From contig NZ_JACHIG010000002.1 in assembly GCF_014203095.1 (NCBI RefSeq), positions 301,695-365,694 on the forward strand: a DNA stretch of 64,000 bases, given 5' to 3'. Made by a program: the position numbers and the translations under genes. Shown here piece by piece: positions 46,313 to 55,011 of the stretch. Position 1 is the first letter of the stretch. Every line of letters starts with the position of its first letter. The stretch comes from Prosthecobacter vanneervenii (GTDB taxonomy: Bacteria; Verrucomicrobiota; Verrucomicrobiia; Verrucomicrobiales; Verrucomicrobiaceae). The notes under the pieces were generated by a model. It searched no databases. It was not told where the DNA came from and saw nothing but the letters and a program-made list of their open reading frames with translations.

Positions 46313-47977
46313 ATGACTCCCCATAACGTGGTAGAGATGCTCAAAGGCCGGGGCGTGATCGACAAAGGTCTCGCCTTTGACATTGAGCAGGACGCCGTGC
46401 AGAACGGCAAAGACATCGTGCAGGTGCTGATGTCCTACGGCATTTACACGAACGAGGATGAATTCTGGGCCCAGGTGGCCGAAGAACTCGGTGCCGACCA
46501 CTTCGACCTGGAAAACTACGAGCCCCCGCCCTCGGTCGTGGCCCTCATTCCCGCCGGCATGGCGCGCCTCTACGGTGCCTTCCCCATCACGTTGGACGCC
46601 CAAGGCCTGCATGTGGCCTTCACCGATCCGCTCAATCCTCAGCTCGTGGAAGATCTGCGCTTTGGCCTGGAAAAGACCATCGTGCCCGTCGTCGCCCGCC
46701 GCAGCCAGGTGCAGAGCCTGATTGAAAAGCACTACGGCAGCGGAGCCCCCAGCATTGACGAAATCTTCGGTCAGATGGGCAAGGGTCTCAAAGACGGACT
46801 TACCGCCGAAGCCGAGGCCAACTCGGCCCCCATCGTCAAGTTTGTGGACCTCGTCATGCAGCAGGCCATCAAGGAGCGTGCCAGCGACATCCACTTCGAG
46901 CCCTTCGAGCGCGAGTTCAAGATCCGCTACCGCGTGGACGGCGCGCTGTATGAAATGGCGCCGCCCCCTGTGCATCTGGCCAATTCCATCATCTCCCGCG
47001 TCAAGGTGATGGCCAGCATGAACATCGCCGAGCGCCGTATCCCTCAGGACGGTCGTATCATGACCACCGTGGGCGGAAAAGCGGTGGACATGCGCGTGAA
47101 TTCCCTGCCCACCCAGCATGGCGAGTCGGTCGTTATGCGTGTTCTTGACCGCTCCTCCATCAATATCGAGCTCGATGCCCTGGGCATGCAGCCCTACCTG
47201 GAGGACTACATCGTCGAGACCATCCACAAGCCCAACGGCATCTTCATCGTCACGGGCCCCACGGGTGCCGGCAAGACCACCACCCTCTACGCCTGCCTGC
47301 GCAAGATCAACACCATCGACAGCAAGCTCCTCACCGCCGAAGACCCGGTGGAATATGAGCTCGATGGCGTGATGCAGGTGCCCATCAATGAAGGCGTGGG
47401 ACTCACCTTCGCCAAGGCCCTGCGCTCTTTCCTGCGTCAGGATCCGGACCGCATCATGGTGGGGGAAATGCGTGACCTTGAGACCGCCCAGATCGCCATC
47501 CAGGCCTCCCTCACCGGCCACTTGGTGCTCAGCACCCTGCACACTAATGACGCCGCCGGTGCCGTCACCCGTCTCGTGGACATGGGCGTGGAACCTTTCC
47601 TCGTCTCCGCCACGCTGGAAGGCGTGCTGGCCCAGCGACTCCTGCGTACCATCTGCAAGAGCTGCCGCGCCGCCTATGAGCCCAGCCTGCACATCCTCAA
47701 CCAGCTCGGGCTCAGCCCGGAAGACATCGGTGGCCGCAGCTTCTACACCGGGTCCGGCTGTGGTGTGTGCGGAAACAGCGGCTACAAAGGCCGTAAAGGC
47801 CTCTACGAACTGCTGGATGTGACAGACCCCATCCGCGAGCTCATCACCTCCCGCGCCCCATCCATCGTGCTCAAGCAAAAGGCCATCGAGCTGGGCATGA
47901 TCACCCTCCGTGAGGACGGCCTTCGCAACATCTATGATGGTGTCACCACCATCGAAGAAGTCCTGAAATACACCTGA
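46313..47977 (+). CDS. Type II secretion / type IV pilus assembly ATPase GspE/PilB, copy 2
   Basis: This tandem paralogue is of the same length (554 residues) but clearly diverged from copy 1. Walker A is GPTGAGKTTTLYA, Walker B IMVGEMRDLETA and the tetracysteine motif CKSCRAAYEP...CGVCGNSG. An N-terminal domain precedes the motor. The two may form a mixed system, with separate N-domains recognising different partners, or drive different pilin sets; the sequence does not say. Its stop precedes pilC by 125 bases. Confidence 0.92.
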   Translation: MTPHNVVEMLKGRGVIDKGLAFDIEQDAVQNGKDIVQVLMSYGIYTNEDEFWAQVAEELGADHFDLENYEPPPSVVALIPAGMARLYGAFPITLDAQGLHVAFTDPLNPQLVEDLRFGLEKTIVPVVARRSQVQSLIEKHYGSGAPSIDEIFGQMGKGLKDGLTAEAEANSAPIVKFVDLVMQQAIKERASDIHFEPFEREFKIRYRVDGALYEMAPPPVHLANSIISRVKVMASMNIAERRIPQDGRIMTTVGGKAVDMRVNSLPTQHGESVVMRVLDRSSINIELDALGMQPYLEDYIVETIHKPNGIFIVTGPTGAGKTTTLYACLRKINTIDSKLLTAEDPVEYELDGVMQVPINEGVGLTFAKALRSFLRQDPDRIMVGEMRDLETAQIAIQASLTGHLVLSTLHTNDAAGAVTRLVDMGVEPFLVSATLEGVLAQRLLRTICKSCRAAYEPSLHILNQLGLSPEDIGGRSFYTGSGCGVCGNSGYKGRKGLYELLDVTDPIRELITSRAPSIVLKQKAIELGMITLREDGLRNIYDGVTTIEEVLKYT

Positions 47978-48102
47978 TCTCCGCCGCAGCGGCTCGCTCC
48001 GTGCATCTCCTATGCACGCTGTACATTATTTGATGGACAGAACGCCCGCCGCCCCGGTATTCTAAAATTACCTGAATCAACGCCGCCCCCCGCACGCCCC
48101 CT

Positions 48103-49383
48103 ATGCCCACGTTTCATTATATCGCCCTGGATCAAAACGGTCAGGAACAAGCCGGAAATCTGGATGCAGCCTCCGAGGCAGACGCCATCAACCTGCTGCG
48201 CCAATCCGGCCTTTATCCGACCAGCGTCGCCGCTGAGGGACAGGGTCAGGCTGCAGCCATCAAAAAACGGGCCAAAACCACCTCCAAGGGGCAGACCAAA
48301 TCCGTCAAAGTGGGTGCCAACGCCAAGGTCAAGAGCAAGACGCTCATGATCTTCACCCGCCAGCTGGCCACGCTGATTGATTCTGGCCTCCCCCTCCTGC
48401 GCGGTCTCACCGTGCTGGGCCGTCAGGAGCCCCATCCGATCATGAAGGGCACCATCAACACCCTGGCGGACAACGTTCAGACGGGCAGCACCTTCTCCGA
48501 GAGCCTCCAGCAGTACCCGCGTATCTTCAACAAGCTCTACATCAACATGGTCAAGGCCGGCGAGCTCGGTGGTGTGCTTGAGCTCGTGCTCAACCGTCTG
48601 GCTGAATACCAGGAAAAGGCGCAGAAGCTCAAAAACAAGATCGTGGCCGCAATGGTTTACCCGATCATTGTGATGTTCATCGCCGCAGGCATCATGGTCT
48701 TCCTCATGATGGTCATCGTTCCCCGCTTCGAAGTCATCTTTGAAGACATGCTGGGCAGCAAGGACAAGCTGCCGGATCTGACCAAATGGGTCATCGGCTT
48801 CAGCCGTACCATGGCAGATAACATCTGGTACATCCTGGCAGCCACAGCCGCCATCATCGTCGGCTGGCGCATGATGGCTGCCACCAAAGGCGGCCGCCGC
48901 TGGATCGACCGGACCAAGCTCAAGCTCCCTCTCTTTGGCGATGTCCAACGCAAAACCGCCATCTCCCGCTTCACCCGCACCCTCGGTACACTGGTCACCT
49001 CCGGCGTGCCCATCCTGCAGGCCCTCAACATCACCCGTGACACCGCCGGCAACACCATCGTCTCTGATGCCATCAACAAGGTGCATGACGCTGTGAAGGA
49101 AGGTGAATCGATGGTCGCACCGCTGGAGTCCAGCGGCGTCTTCCCTCCCATGGTGATCTCCATGGTGGACGTGGGCGAAGAAACCGGCCAGCTCCCCGAA
49201 ATGCTTCTCAAGATCGCAGATGTGTATGAAGACGAAGTGGACAACTCCGTCTCCGCACTCACCTCCATGCTCGAGCCGCTGATGATCGTTGTGCTCGCTC
49301 TCGTGGTCGGTGTCATCGTCATGGCCCTGTTCCTCCCGCTCATCGACGTGATCAAGAACCTCAGCGGTGGCGCCGGAGGCTAG
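48103..49383 (+). CDS. Type II secretion / type IV pilus inner-membrane protein GspF/PilC
   Basis: This platform protein (426 residues) has two tandem T2SSF domains and three membrane helices (near 190-215, 240-262 and 390-415). Conserved segments are FTRQLATLIDSGLPLLRGL and FTRTLGTLVTSGVPILQAL, each with the glycine-proline core. It has the usual short N-terminal head (YIALDQNGQEQAGNL). It lies directly downstream of both ATPases. A single PilC for two ATPases is notable. Confidence 0.93.
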   Translation: MPTFHYIALDQNGQEQAGNLDAASEADAINLLRQSGLYPTSVAAEGQGQAAAIKKRAKTTSKGQTKSVKVGANAKVKSKTLMIFTRQLATLIDSGLPLLRGLTVLGRQEPHPIMKGTINTLADNVQTGSTFSESLQQYPRIFNKLYINMVKAGELGGVLELVLNRLAEYQEKAQKLKNKIVAAMVYPIIVMFIAAGIMVFLMMVIVPRFEVIFEDMLGSKDKLPDLTKWVIGFSRTMADNIWYILAATAAIIVGWRMMAATKGGRRWIDRTKLKLPLFGDVQRKTAISRFTRTLGTLVTSGVPILQALNITRDTAGNTIVSDAINKVHDAVKEGESMVAPLESSGVFPPMVISMVDVGEETGQLPEMLLKIADVYEDEVDNSVSALTSMLEPLMIVVLALVVGVIVMALFLPLIDVIKNLSGGAGG

Positions 49384-49438
49384 TCTTTCCCTTCTTCTCC
49401 GCAACGCAAACGCACCCAACCCGCCCTTGCCTGGAGTC

Positions 49439-50155
49439 ATGAAAATCACACGCCTTCATTCCCCGTCACGCAACCGCGCCTTCACCTTGGTGGAGATGCT
49501 CATCGTGGTCACCATCATTGCGCTGCTCGCAGCCTTGACTCTGGGTGGCTACACCTATGCCATGCGCTCCTCCAAGCGCCGTGTCACCACCGGAACCTTC
49601 GAAGCCATCAAGCTGGCGCTTGAGCGTTACAATTCGGAATTCGGTGAGTTCCCCCAGCCAGCGAGCACCAACCAACTGGCTCAATTCACTCCAGGGCGGA
49701 CCATGTATGACATCTCCGGGGCTTCTTGCCTCTACCAGGCACTGACTGGGGATGGCTTTGACCAAATCAGCGGAGCGGCGAAAAATGCTGGTGCCACCCC
49801 TGGCGGTGGTGGTGGCGGTAAATCAGATGGTAAAACTGAAGGCACGGCGGAAATCACCAACAAGATGCTCGTCGAAATCCCCCAGACCATCTTCACAAAG
49901 AAGGGCGCTGCTTACATCTTGATCGATGGCTTTGGGCATCCGTTTCAGTACCTCAAAGCCGCACCAGCGACTACGAACACGAATGGTGGTGGCAGCGGCG
50001 GCAGTGGTGGCAGCAACAACGCGAATAATGCAACCACCATCAACTCCACGTACGACCTCTGGTCATACTCTGAAGATGAAGTAAACACCACCAAGCAGAG
50101 CATCAACTCTCTTGCAGATCCGAACATTTCCAAAAAGTGGATTAAAAACTGGTGA
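49439..50155 (+). CDS. Type II secretion pseudopilin (GspG-like)
   Basis: This is a 238-residue prepilin with cleavage motif NRAFTLVEML, where the processed -1 residue is Ala rather than the usual Gly, as I recall for Verrucomicrobial pseudopilins. The helix (VVTIIALLAALTLGG) follows. The globular part has ALERYNSEFGEFPQP and IDGFGHPFQYL, both typical of GspG. Two Gly/Ser/Asn-rich segments (about 120-130 and 185-205) look disordered. The ATG at 49439 is preferred to 49367 because the head (MKITRLHS) is the expected short basic leader. Confidence 0.85.
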   Translation: MKITRLHSPSRNRAFTLVEMLIVVTIIALLAALTLGGYTYAMRSSKRRVTTGTFEAIKLALERYNSEFGEFPQPASTNQLAQFTPGRTMYDISGASCLYQALTGDGFDQISGAAKNAGATPGGGGGGKSDGKTEGTAEITNKMLVEIPQTIFTKKGAAYILIDGFGHPFQYLKAAPATTNTNGGGSGGSGGSNNANNATTINSTYDLWSYSEDEVNTTKQSINSLADPNISKKWIKNW

Positions 50156-50223
50156 TCAACCTGTTAACTGATCTTTTGGAAATCGTTATTGACTGATCGT
50201 CTGCGGGCAAAGATTGATCCATC

Positions 50224-50571
50224 ATGCCCATTGGTCTGGCCATAGCCTCAATCCTGACGCTGTTTTTCAGCTTCTGGATACTGAACATTGCCCGGGATCC
50301 CAGTGTCTGGCGTCTTTGGTGGATGGATCTGATCGGCGTGCTGGATGTGGATGCTGATCGTGAAAAGCGTGGGTCGCAGGAGCGGCAGATGTCTTTCATC
50401 TGCTACCTGCTTTTCCTTCTGCTGCTTACCACCAGCCTCAGCGGCGGCTTCTGGACGGTGTATCTTGTGCGCGAATACAAACGGGAAAAAACCCGCTTTG
50501 AGCGTGAGGTGGACAGCTCCAACCGCGAGATCGAGAAGGTCAAACGCCAGCCCCAGAGCATCCGCCGCTGA
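50224..50571 (+). CDS. Small two-helix membrane protein of unknown function
   Basis: This 115-residue protein has membrane helices at about 3-20 and 58-80 with an Asp/Arg-rich loop (GVLDVDADREKRG) between, and a Glu/Arg/Lys-rich tail (REYKREKTRFEREVD) predicted as a short coiled coil. No family is recognised. It may be cotranscribed with the pilus genes, with a 68-base gap, but has no pilus motif. Confidence 0.65.
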   Translation: MPIGLAIASILTLFFSFWILNIARDPSVWRLWWMDLIGVLDVDADREKRGSQERQMSFICYLLFLLLLTTSLSGGFWTVYLVREYKREKTRFEREVDSSNREIEKVKRQPQSIRR

Positions 50572-50657
50572 GCGGCAGGTTGGACCGGCTGGCAGCATTT
50601 TGGTTTGCACGTGGCCCCCATCGCAGCGAAGAACCCCCATACCCCAACCCCGACTCC

Positions 50658-51452
50658 ATGAACCGCCAGGAAAACCTCGAATCCCTTTTTCGCAACGGCA
50701 AGACCGTCATTCTCCCCATTGACCACGGTTGCGCCATCCCCGTGCCCGGTCTGGAAAACCCCTTTCAGCTCATCGACAGCGTCAATGAGTTCGTGGACGG
50801 CTACGTCATGAACCTCGGCGTGGCCCTGCGCGCCGCCGACAGCCTGGCCGGCAAGGGCATCATCCTCCGCACGGACATCTACAACACCCGCACCACCGGA
50901 GAAGGTGCGGGCAGCATCGGCGTCTTTGGCGTGGAAGAGGCTGAAATGGTCGGCGCCAACGCCGTCATGAATATGATCTACCCCTTCTCCAACTACGAGA
51001 AGACCAACTTCCAGGAGTGCGCCGACCTCATCCGCCTCAGCCTGGACACGGACATCCCCGTCATTCTGGAGTCCCTGCCCTACGCGCTCGGTGCTCCAGA
51101 CAAGTACACCGTGGAAAACGTCAGCTTTGCCGTGCGCCTCGCCGCCGAGCTGGGCTCTGACGTCGTCAAGACCCCCTACCCCACCAACGGCACGGTGGAA
51201 GACTTCCGCCGCATTGTGGGCCAGAGTTTTGTGCCTGTCATCATCCTCGGCGGTGCCGCCATGGGAGACGACGCCGGCCTTCTTAAAATGGTGGAGGACG
51301 CCATGGACGCAGGTGCCGCTGGCATCGCCATCGGCCGCAACGTCTGGCAGCACAAAAACCCTGCCGCTATCGCCCGCAGCCTCGCCGCCATTGTGCATGA
51401 GGACGCCTCCGCTCTCGAAGCGCTCGCACTGCTGAAAGAACCGGTGCGCTGA
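50658..51452 (+). CDS. Class I (DhnA-type) fructose-bisphosphate aldolase
   Basis: This is a 264-residue TIM-barrel aldolase of the DhnA/FbaB (COG1830) type. The Schiff-base Lys is in DVVKTPYP (residue 171), with ILPIDHGCAIPVPG near the start, GVALRAADSLAGK mid-barrel and ILGGAAMGDDAG, then AAGIAIGRNVWQH as the phosphate-binding end. It is expected to cleave fructose-1,6-bisphosphate or a related ketose phosphate; family members include LsrF, so the substrate is not certain. ATG at 50658 is preferred because homologous sequence starts there. Confidence 0.85.
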   Translation: MNRQENLESLFRNGKTVILPIDHGCAIPVPGLENPFQLIDSVNEFVDGYVMNLGVALRAADSLAGKGIILRTDIYNTRTTGEGAGSIGVFGVEEAEMVGANAVMNMIYPFSNYEKTNFQECADLIRLSLDTDIPVILESLPYALGAPDKYTVENVSFAVRLAAELGSDVVKTPYPTNGTVEDFRRIVGQSFVPVIILGGAAMGDDAGLLKMVEDAMDAGAAGIAIGRNVWQHKNPAAIARSLAAIVHEDASALEALALLKEPVR

Positions 51453-51487
51453 GCCTGTTTCGTCTGCTCCCCCAGAGATCCCCAGCC

Positions 51488-52135
51488 ATGAAAAGCTTGC
51501 TCCTTGCCGCCAGCCTCCTCACCGCCTGCACCCTTCACGCCCAGCAGCTCCAGACCTTTGACATCAAGGCGGACGACTGGGCAGAGGGAGAACCGCCCAA
51601 GGAGGTCTTCGTCGTGGACGGCACCATCAAGATCGGCGCACGGGATGGGAACAAGGCCATCATCATCGATCCCAGCCCCATCACCGACGCCAGCGCCCAG
51701 CTCGGCGTCTCGGCGGCTGGGAATGCCAGCATCGAGGCCAGGATCTTTGCCATTAAGCGCGGACGCAGCACTCCGCGCTTTGGCGTCAGCGTGCATGGCA
51801 TGAGCGGCCACCGCCTCATCGTCAATCCCGCCAAAAAATCCATCGACCTCGTCAAAGGAGACCAGACGCTCGCCTCCGCCCCCTTCCCCTGGACCAGCGA
51901 GACCTGGGTCAAAGTGAAGCTCGAAGCCAAGAAAGCCGCAGACAATGCCTGGACCATCACCGGTAAAGCCTGGCCAGCCACCGGCACCGAGCCCGCAGAG
52001 CCCATGATCAAACACGAGGAAAAGAACCTCAAAGGCCAGGGCAAATGCGCTATCTGGGCCACCCCCTTCTCCGGCGAGCCCGTCTTCTTTGACGACATCC
52101 ACCTCGCCCTCGAAGCCGCCCCAGCGGCTCCGTAA
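51488..52135 (+). CDS. Secreted protein, possible concanavalin-A-like/DUF1080-type fold
   Basis: This 215-residue precursor has a signal peptide (MKSLLLAASLLTACTLHA). The mature part, rich in beta strands (WVKVKLEAKKAA, VEDGTIKIG-type turns and a final PVFFDDIHLAL), resembles the LamG/DUF1080 jelly-roll domains common in PVC bacteria. The match is loose. It lies in the same direction 36 bases after the aldolase. Confidence 0.6.
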   Translation: MKSLLLAASLLTACTLHAQQLQTFDIKADDWAEGEPPKEVFVVDGTIKIGARDGNKAIIIDPSPITDASAQLGVSAAGNASIEARIFAIKRGRSTPRFGVSVHGMSGHRLIVNPAKKSIDLVKGDQTLASAPFPWTSETWVKVKLEAKKAADNAWTITGKAWPATGTEPAEPMIKHEEKNLKGQGKCAIWATPFSGEPVFFDDIHLALEAAPAAP

Positions 52136-52138
52136 AAA

Positions 52139-52161
52139 GTGATGCAGGCACTCTTGCCTCC
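52139..52161. repeat. Degenerate half-copy of the 54201 palindrome
   Basis: GTGATGCAGGCACTCTTGCC resembles GTGATGCGGGCACTCCTGCC at 54201 with two changes. Only one arm is present. Confidence 0.5.
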
Positions 52162-52164
52162 AGC

Positions 52165-53022
52165 TTAGGGCTCCTTCACCACCATGCTCTTTGGCAGTGC
52201 TGCCGTGGCGTCCTTGCCGCTGAGGTATTCAAACTTCGTCAGCCGGGCAAACATGTAGCCCACATACACACTGGCCTGCATCTCCAGTGGCACGCGCAGC
52301 TCATCGTCGCTCACCCAGATGGTGGCGGTTTTCATCTTCTTGTAGTCGCTCATCACCAGCGTCGTGCGGTCGATCTTGCGGATCTTCAGCCCCAGCTTGA
52401 TGCAGGCCCGCTTCTTGCCCTCATACGTCATCGTATCGCGCCCGAGCACCTCAAAAGTCGTCAGATAAGGCGTGTCCCACGGCTGAACCACACGCGTGAT
52501 CTTCTGCCCGTTTTTCAGCTCCTGGCTGCGCACATACAGGATGAAGGAAAGGATGTCATCCATCGGGCCAAACGGGCACACCGCCGTGGAGTGGCTCTCT
52601 TTTCCCTTCACCGGCTGCACCTGCGTTTCCGTCACCACGCGGTGCGGCTGAAACGCCACCCGGTAGCGGCAGGTCTCAGCGCTGTCCGTCTCCCGATGCT
52701 GCAGAAAATGCGCGCTCAGGCTGCCCCGGTGCATGATGGAGGTCATCTCGCAGTCATATTTCCACAACATCCGCGCCAGCCCCGTGCTCGCCGCGCTGGC
52801 ATCGGCACGCCAGAAATCGGCAGCCGCCTCACGCACCGTCAACGTGGCCTGCCCCGCCGTCATCACATGGCTCCAGCCGATGTCAAAGGTCAGCTTGCAG
52901 GGCGGCACCGCGCGCGCGCCCGCATGGCCCGGCGTCAGCTCCTTCACCCACTCCGGCGGCCCTGCCACGGCAGCAGACAGACTCAGCAGACCAAGGACAG
53001 GCAGCAGCAGGTGGAGGCGCAT
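52165..53022 (-). CDS. Secreted DUF3108-like protein
   Basis: This is a 285-residue precursor with a signal peptide (MRLHLLLPVLGLLSLSAAVA). It has the DUF3108 layout: an N-terminal YDCEM/AxLARMLWKY region, DDILSFILYVRSQELKNGQ, then KLGLKIRKIDRTTLV and TATIWVSDDELRVPLEM as the beta-barrel core. The family is often linked to envelope biogenesis. The ATG at 53022 is preferred to 53076, whose extra head is basic and not signal-like. It is divergent from the M29 peptidase gene. Confidence 0.75.
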   Translation of the reverse strand: MRLHLLLPVLGLLSLSAAVAGPPEWVKELTPGHAGARAVPPCKLTFDIGWSHVMTAGQATLTVREAAADFWRADASAASTGLARMLWKYDCEMTSIMHRGSLSAHFLQHRETDSAETCRYRVAFQPHRVVTETQVQPVKGKESHSTAVCPFGPMDDILSFILYVRSQELKNGQKITRVVQPWDTPYLTTFEVLGRDTMTYEGKKRACIKLGLKIRKIDRTTLVMSDYKKMKTATIWVSDDELRVPLEMQASVYVGYMFARLTKFEYLSGKDATAALPKSMVVKEP

Positions 53023-53099
53023 GCACGTATCATTCCGCTGATTTTCCCTTTTGCCAGTCTGTGTCTTTTCCGCCACAGTCTTTCATACCACCACCCATC

Positions 53100-54200
53100 A
53101 TGCACGATCCCCGTATTGACGCCCTCTCCCGCCAGCTCGTCCGCTACTCCACCAAGGTCAAAAAAGGCGACCTCGTCTGGATCGACCTTTTCGACGTGCC
53201 CAACACCGTGGGCCAGAGCCTCATCCGCGAAGTGGTCGCCGCAGGCGGCATGCCGATGGTTCGCATCAATGACGCCGTGCTCACCCGCGAGCAGATGATC
53301 CACGCCAGCGAAAAGCAGTACGACATCATCGCTGAAAACAACCTCGCCCTCATGAAGCAGACCGACTGCTACATCGCCGTGCGCGGCAGCCACAACATCA
53401 CCGAGGCAGCCGACGTGCCCCCGGAGCAGATGAAGATGGTCATGGCCAAGCTCCGCCCCGTGCAGAATGAGCGTGTGAACAACAGCCGCTGGGTCGTCCT
53501 TCGCTGGCCCACCGCCTCCATGGCGCAGCAGGCCGGCATGAGCACCCAGGCCTTTGAAGACTTCTTCTTCCGCGTCTGCCTGCTCGACTACGCCGCGCTG
53601 CTTCCTGCCATGAACGCTTTGAAGAAGCTCATGGACAAGGCCAAGGACGTACACATTACCGGCCCGGGCACCGATCTGCGCTTCAGCCTCAAGGGGCTCA
53701 AGTCCTACGTCTGCGGCGGCGGTCACAACATCCCCGATGGCGAAGTCTTCTCCGCCCCCGTGAAGGAAAGCGTCGAGGGCGTCATCAGCTACAACGCCCC
53801 CACCATCTATCAGGGCATCGCTTTCGACAGCGTGAAACTCGAGTTCAGCAAAGGCAAGATCGTCAATGCCACCGCCAACAACACCGCCGCCATCAACAAG
53901 ATCCTCGACAGCGACGAAGGCGCCCGCTACATCGGTGAATTCGCCATCGGCTTTAACCGCGAGATCAAGGAGCCCATGCGCGACATTCTCTTCGACGAAA
54001 AGATCGCTGGCAGCTTCCACTTCACCCCCGGCCAGGCCTACGAAGGCGTCGCCGACAACGGCAACCGCAGCCAGGTGCACTGGGACCTCGTGAACATCCA
54101 GCGCCCCGAATACGGCGGCGGCGAAATCCGCTTCGACGGCAAGCTCATCCGCAAGGACGGCAAGTTCCTGCTGCCTGAGCTCAAGCCGCTGAACTATTGA
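53100..54200 (+). CDS. M29-family aminopeptidase
   Basis: This is a 366-residue cytoplasmic metallopeptidase, similar to AmpS/AmpT. Conserved segments: GPGTDLRFSLKG (about 190), CGGGHNIPDGEVFSAPVKES (about 205-224), the metal-ligand region YIGEFAIGFN, FHFTPGQAYEGVAD, and SQVHWDLV with His and Asp. These supply two Glu, two His, one Tyr and one Asp for the dinuclear centre. ATG at 53100 is chosen because homology begins at MHDPRID; the longer frame from 53061 lies in the divergent upstream region. Confidence 0.88.
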   Translation: MHDPRIDALSRQLVRYSTKVKKGDLVWIDLFDVPNTVGQSLIREVVAAGGMPMVRINDAVLTREQMIHASEKQYDIIAENNLALMKQTDCYIAVRGSHNITEAADVPPEQMKMVMAKLRPVQNERVNNSRWVVLRWPTASMAQQAGMSTQAFEDFFFRVCLLDYAALLPAMNALKKLMDKAKDVHITGPGTDLRFSLKGLKSYVCGGGHNIPDGEVFSAPVKESVEGVISYNAPTIYQGIAFDSVKLEFSKGKIVNATANNTAAINKILDSDEGARYIGEFAIGFNREIKEPMRDILFDEKIAGSFHFTPGQAYEGVADNGNRSQVHWDLVNIQRPEYGGGEIRFDGKLIRKDGKFLLPELKPLNY

Positions 54201-54272
54201 GTGATGCGGGCACTCCTGCCCGCAGTTCGAACGTCCAAGAACACTCATTGCGGGCAGGAGTGCCCGCATCAC
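54201..54272. repeat. Perfect 24-bp inverted repeat
   Basis: GTGATGCGGGCACTCCTGCC plus CGCA (54201-54224) is exactly mirrored by its reverse complement at 54249-54272, with a 24-base spacer. It begins immediately after the M29 stop codon, between convergent genes. It has no T-tract. I recall similar sequence in other PVC genomes, but could not check. Confidence 0.85.
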
Positions 54273-54285
54273 TTCCCAGCATTCC

Positions 54286-54900
54286 TTACTTGATGGGCGG
54301 CTGGAAATTCAGCAGCTCGATCTCCACAGCGTGCTTCCGCTCCGGCAGCAGCTCCACCAGGCTGATGCTGCCGTACTCGATGTTGAAGTGCGCCAGATGT
54401 GCCAGGGGCACTTCGAGCAGCAGCGCCAGGATCACGCGAATGATCCCGCCGTGGCAGTACACCGCCACCTTGCCGTTTGGGTGCGCGTGAATGATCTGCA
54501 GCATGCACTCCTGCACGCGGCTCTTCAGGTTCGCCACATCCTCACCATTCGGGATCCGGTTGCTCTCGATGATCTCCAGCCAGTCAAAGGCGCTCATGCC
54601 AAACTTGCTCTGGATCTCATCCCACGTGTTCCCCGTCCAGTCGCCGAAATCCATCTCGCGCAGCCCTGGCAGGATCTGCGGCTGCATGCCGCGCTGTGCC
54701 GCCATCGGTGCCAGCGTCTGCTGCACGCGCAGCATCGGGCTGGCATACATCACATCCAGCGGCGTGTCCTTCAGCCATTCCGCCACTGCTTCTCCCTGCT
54801 TCACTCCGCGCGGAGAAAGCCCCATATTGATACGCGATCCGCCAAACACCTTGTGGTATCCTTCCTCCACCTGCCCGTGGCGGATGAGGTAGATCTGCAT
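54286..54900 (-). CDS. Histidine phosphatase / phosphoglycerate-mutase family protein
   Basis: This 204-residue enzyme has the phosphohistidine RHGQ (in MQIYLIRHGQVEEGY), the ASPMLRVQQTL arginine segment, Glu in REMDFGDWTG and the second His in VYCHGGIIRV. The ATG at 54900 puts the RHG motif at the usual position 8-10. It could be a CobC-type alpha-ribazole phosphatase or a broad phosphatase; genes for cobalamin synthesis are not nearby. Confidence 0.85.
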   Translation of the reverse strand: MQIYLIRHGQVEEGYHKVFGGSRINMGLSPRGVKQGEAVAEWLKDTPLDVMYASPMLRVQQTLAPMAAQRGMQPQILPGLREMDFGDWTGNTWDEIQSKFGMSAFDWLEIIESNRIPNGEDVANLKSRVQECMLQIIHAHPNGKVAVYCHGGIIRVILALLLEVPLAHLAHFNIEYGSISLVELLPERKHAVEIELLNFQPPIK

Positions 54901-54955
54901 GGGATGTCCGGGGAGATGAGATTTCACGGCTGAGTAAAGTGAGTGAGTGTAAAGA

Positions 54956-54985
54956 CAGAAGGCAGCGCCTTCACGCTGCCTTCTG
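54956..54985 (-). terminator. Hairpin downstream of the class II aldolase
   Basis: The 12-bp stem CAGAAGGCAGCG/CGCTGCCTTCTG surrounds a six-base loop (CCTTCA) 27 bases beyond the aldolase stop. On the minus strand it is followed by GTCTTTAC, a weak T-rich tract. Confidence 0.7.
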
Positions 54986-55011
54986 CAGGAGTTGTTAGAA
55001 GAGCTGAGGGC

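Noticed and set aside
45536..47878. 780-residue minus-strand open frame across both pilus ATPases
   Set aside because: It spans two well-supported plus-strand GspE/PilB genes and has biased His/Gly/Asp composition.
54201..54272. Rho-independent terminator
   Set aside because: The stem is perfect but has a 24-base spacer and no T-tract on either strand; a repeat is the better reading.
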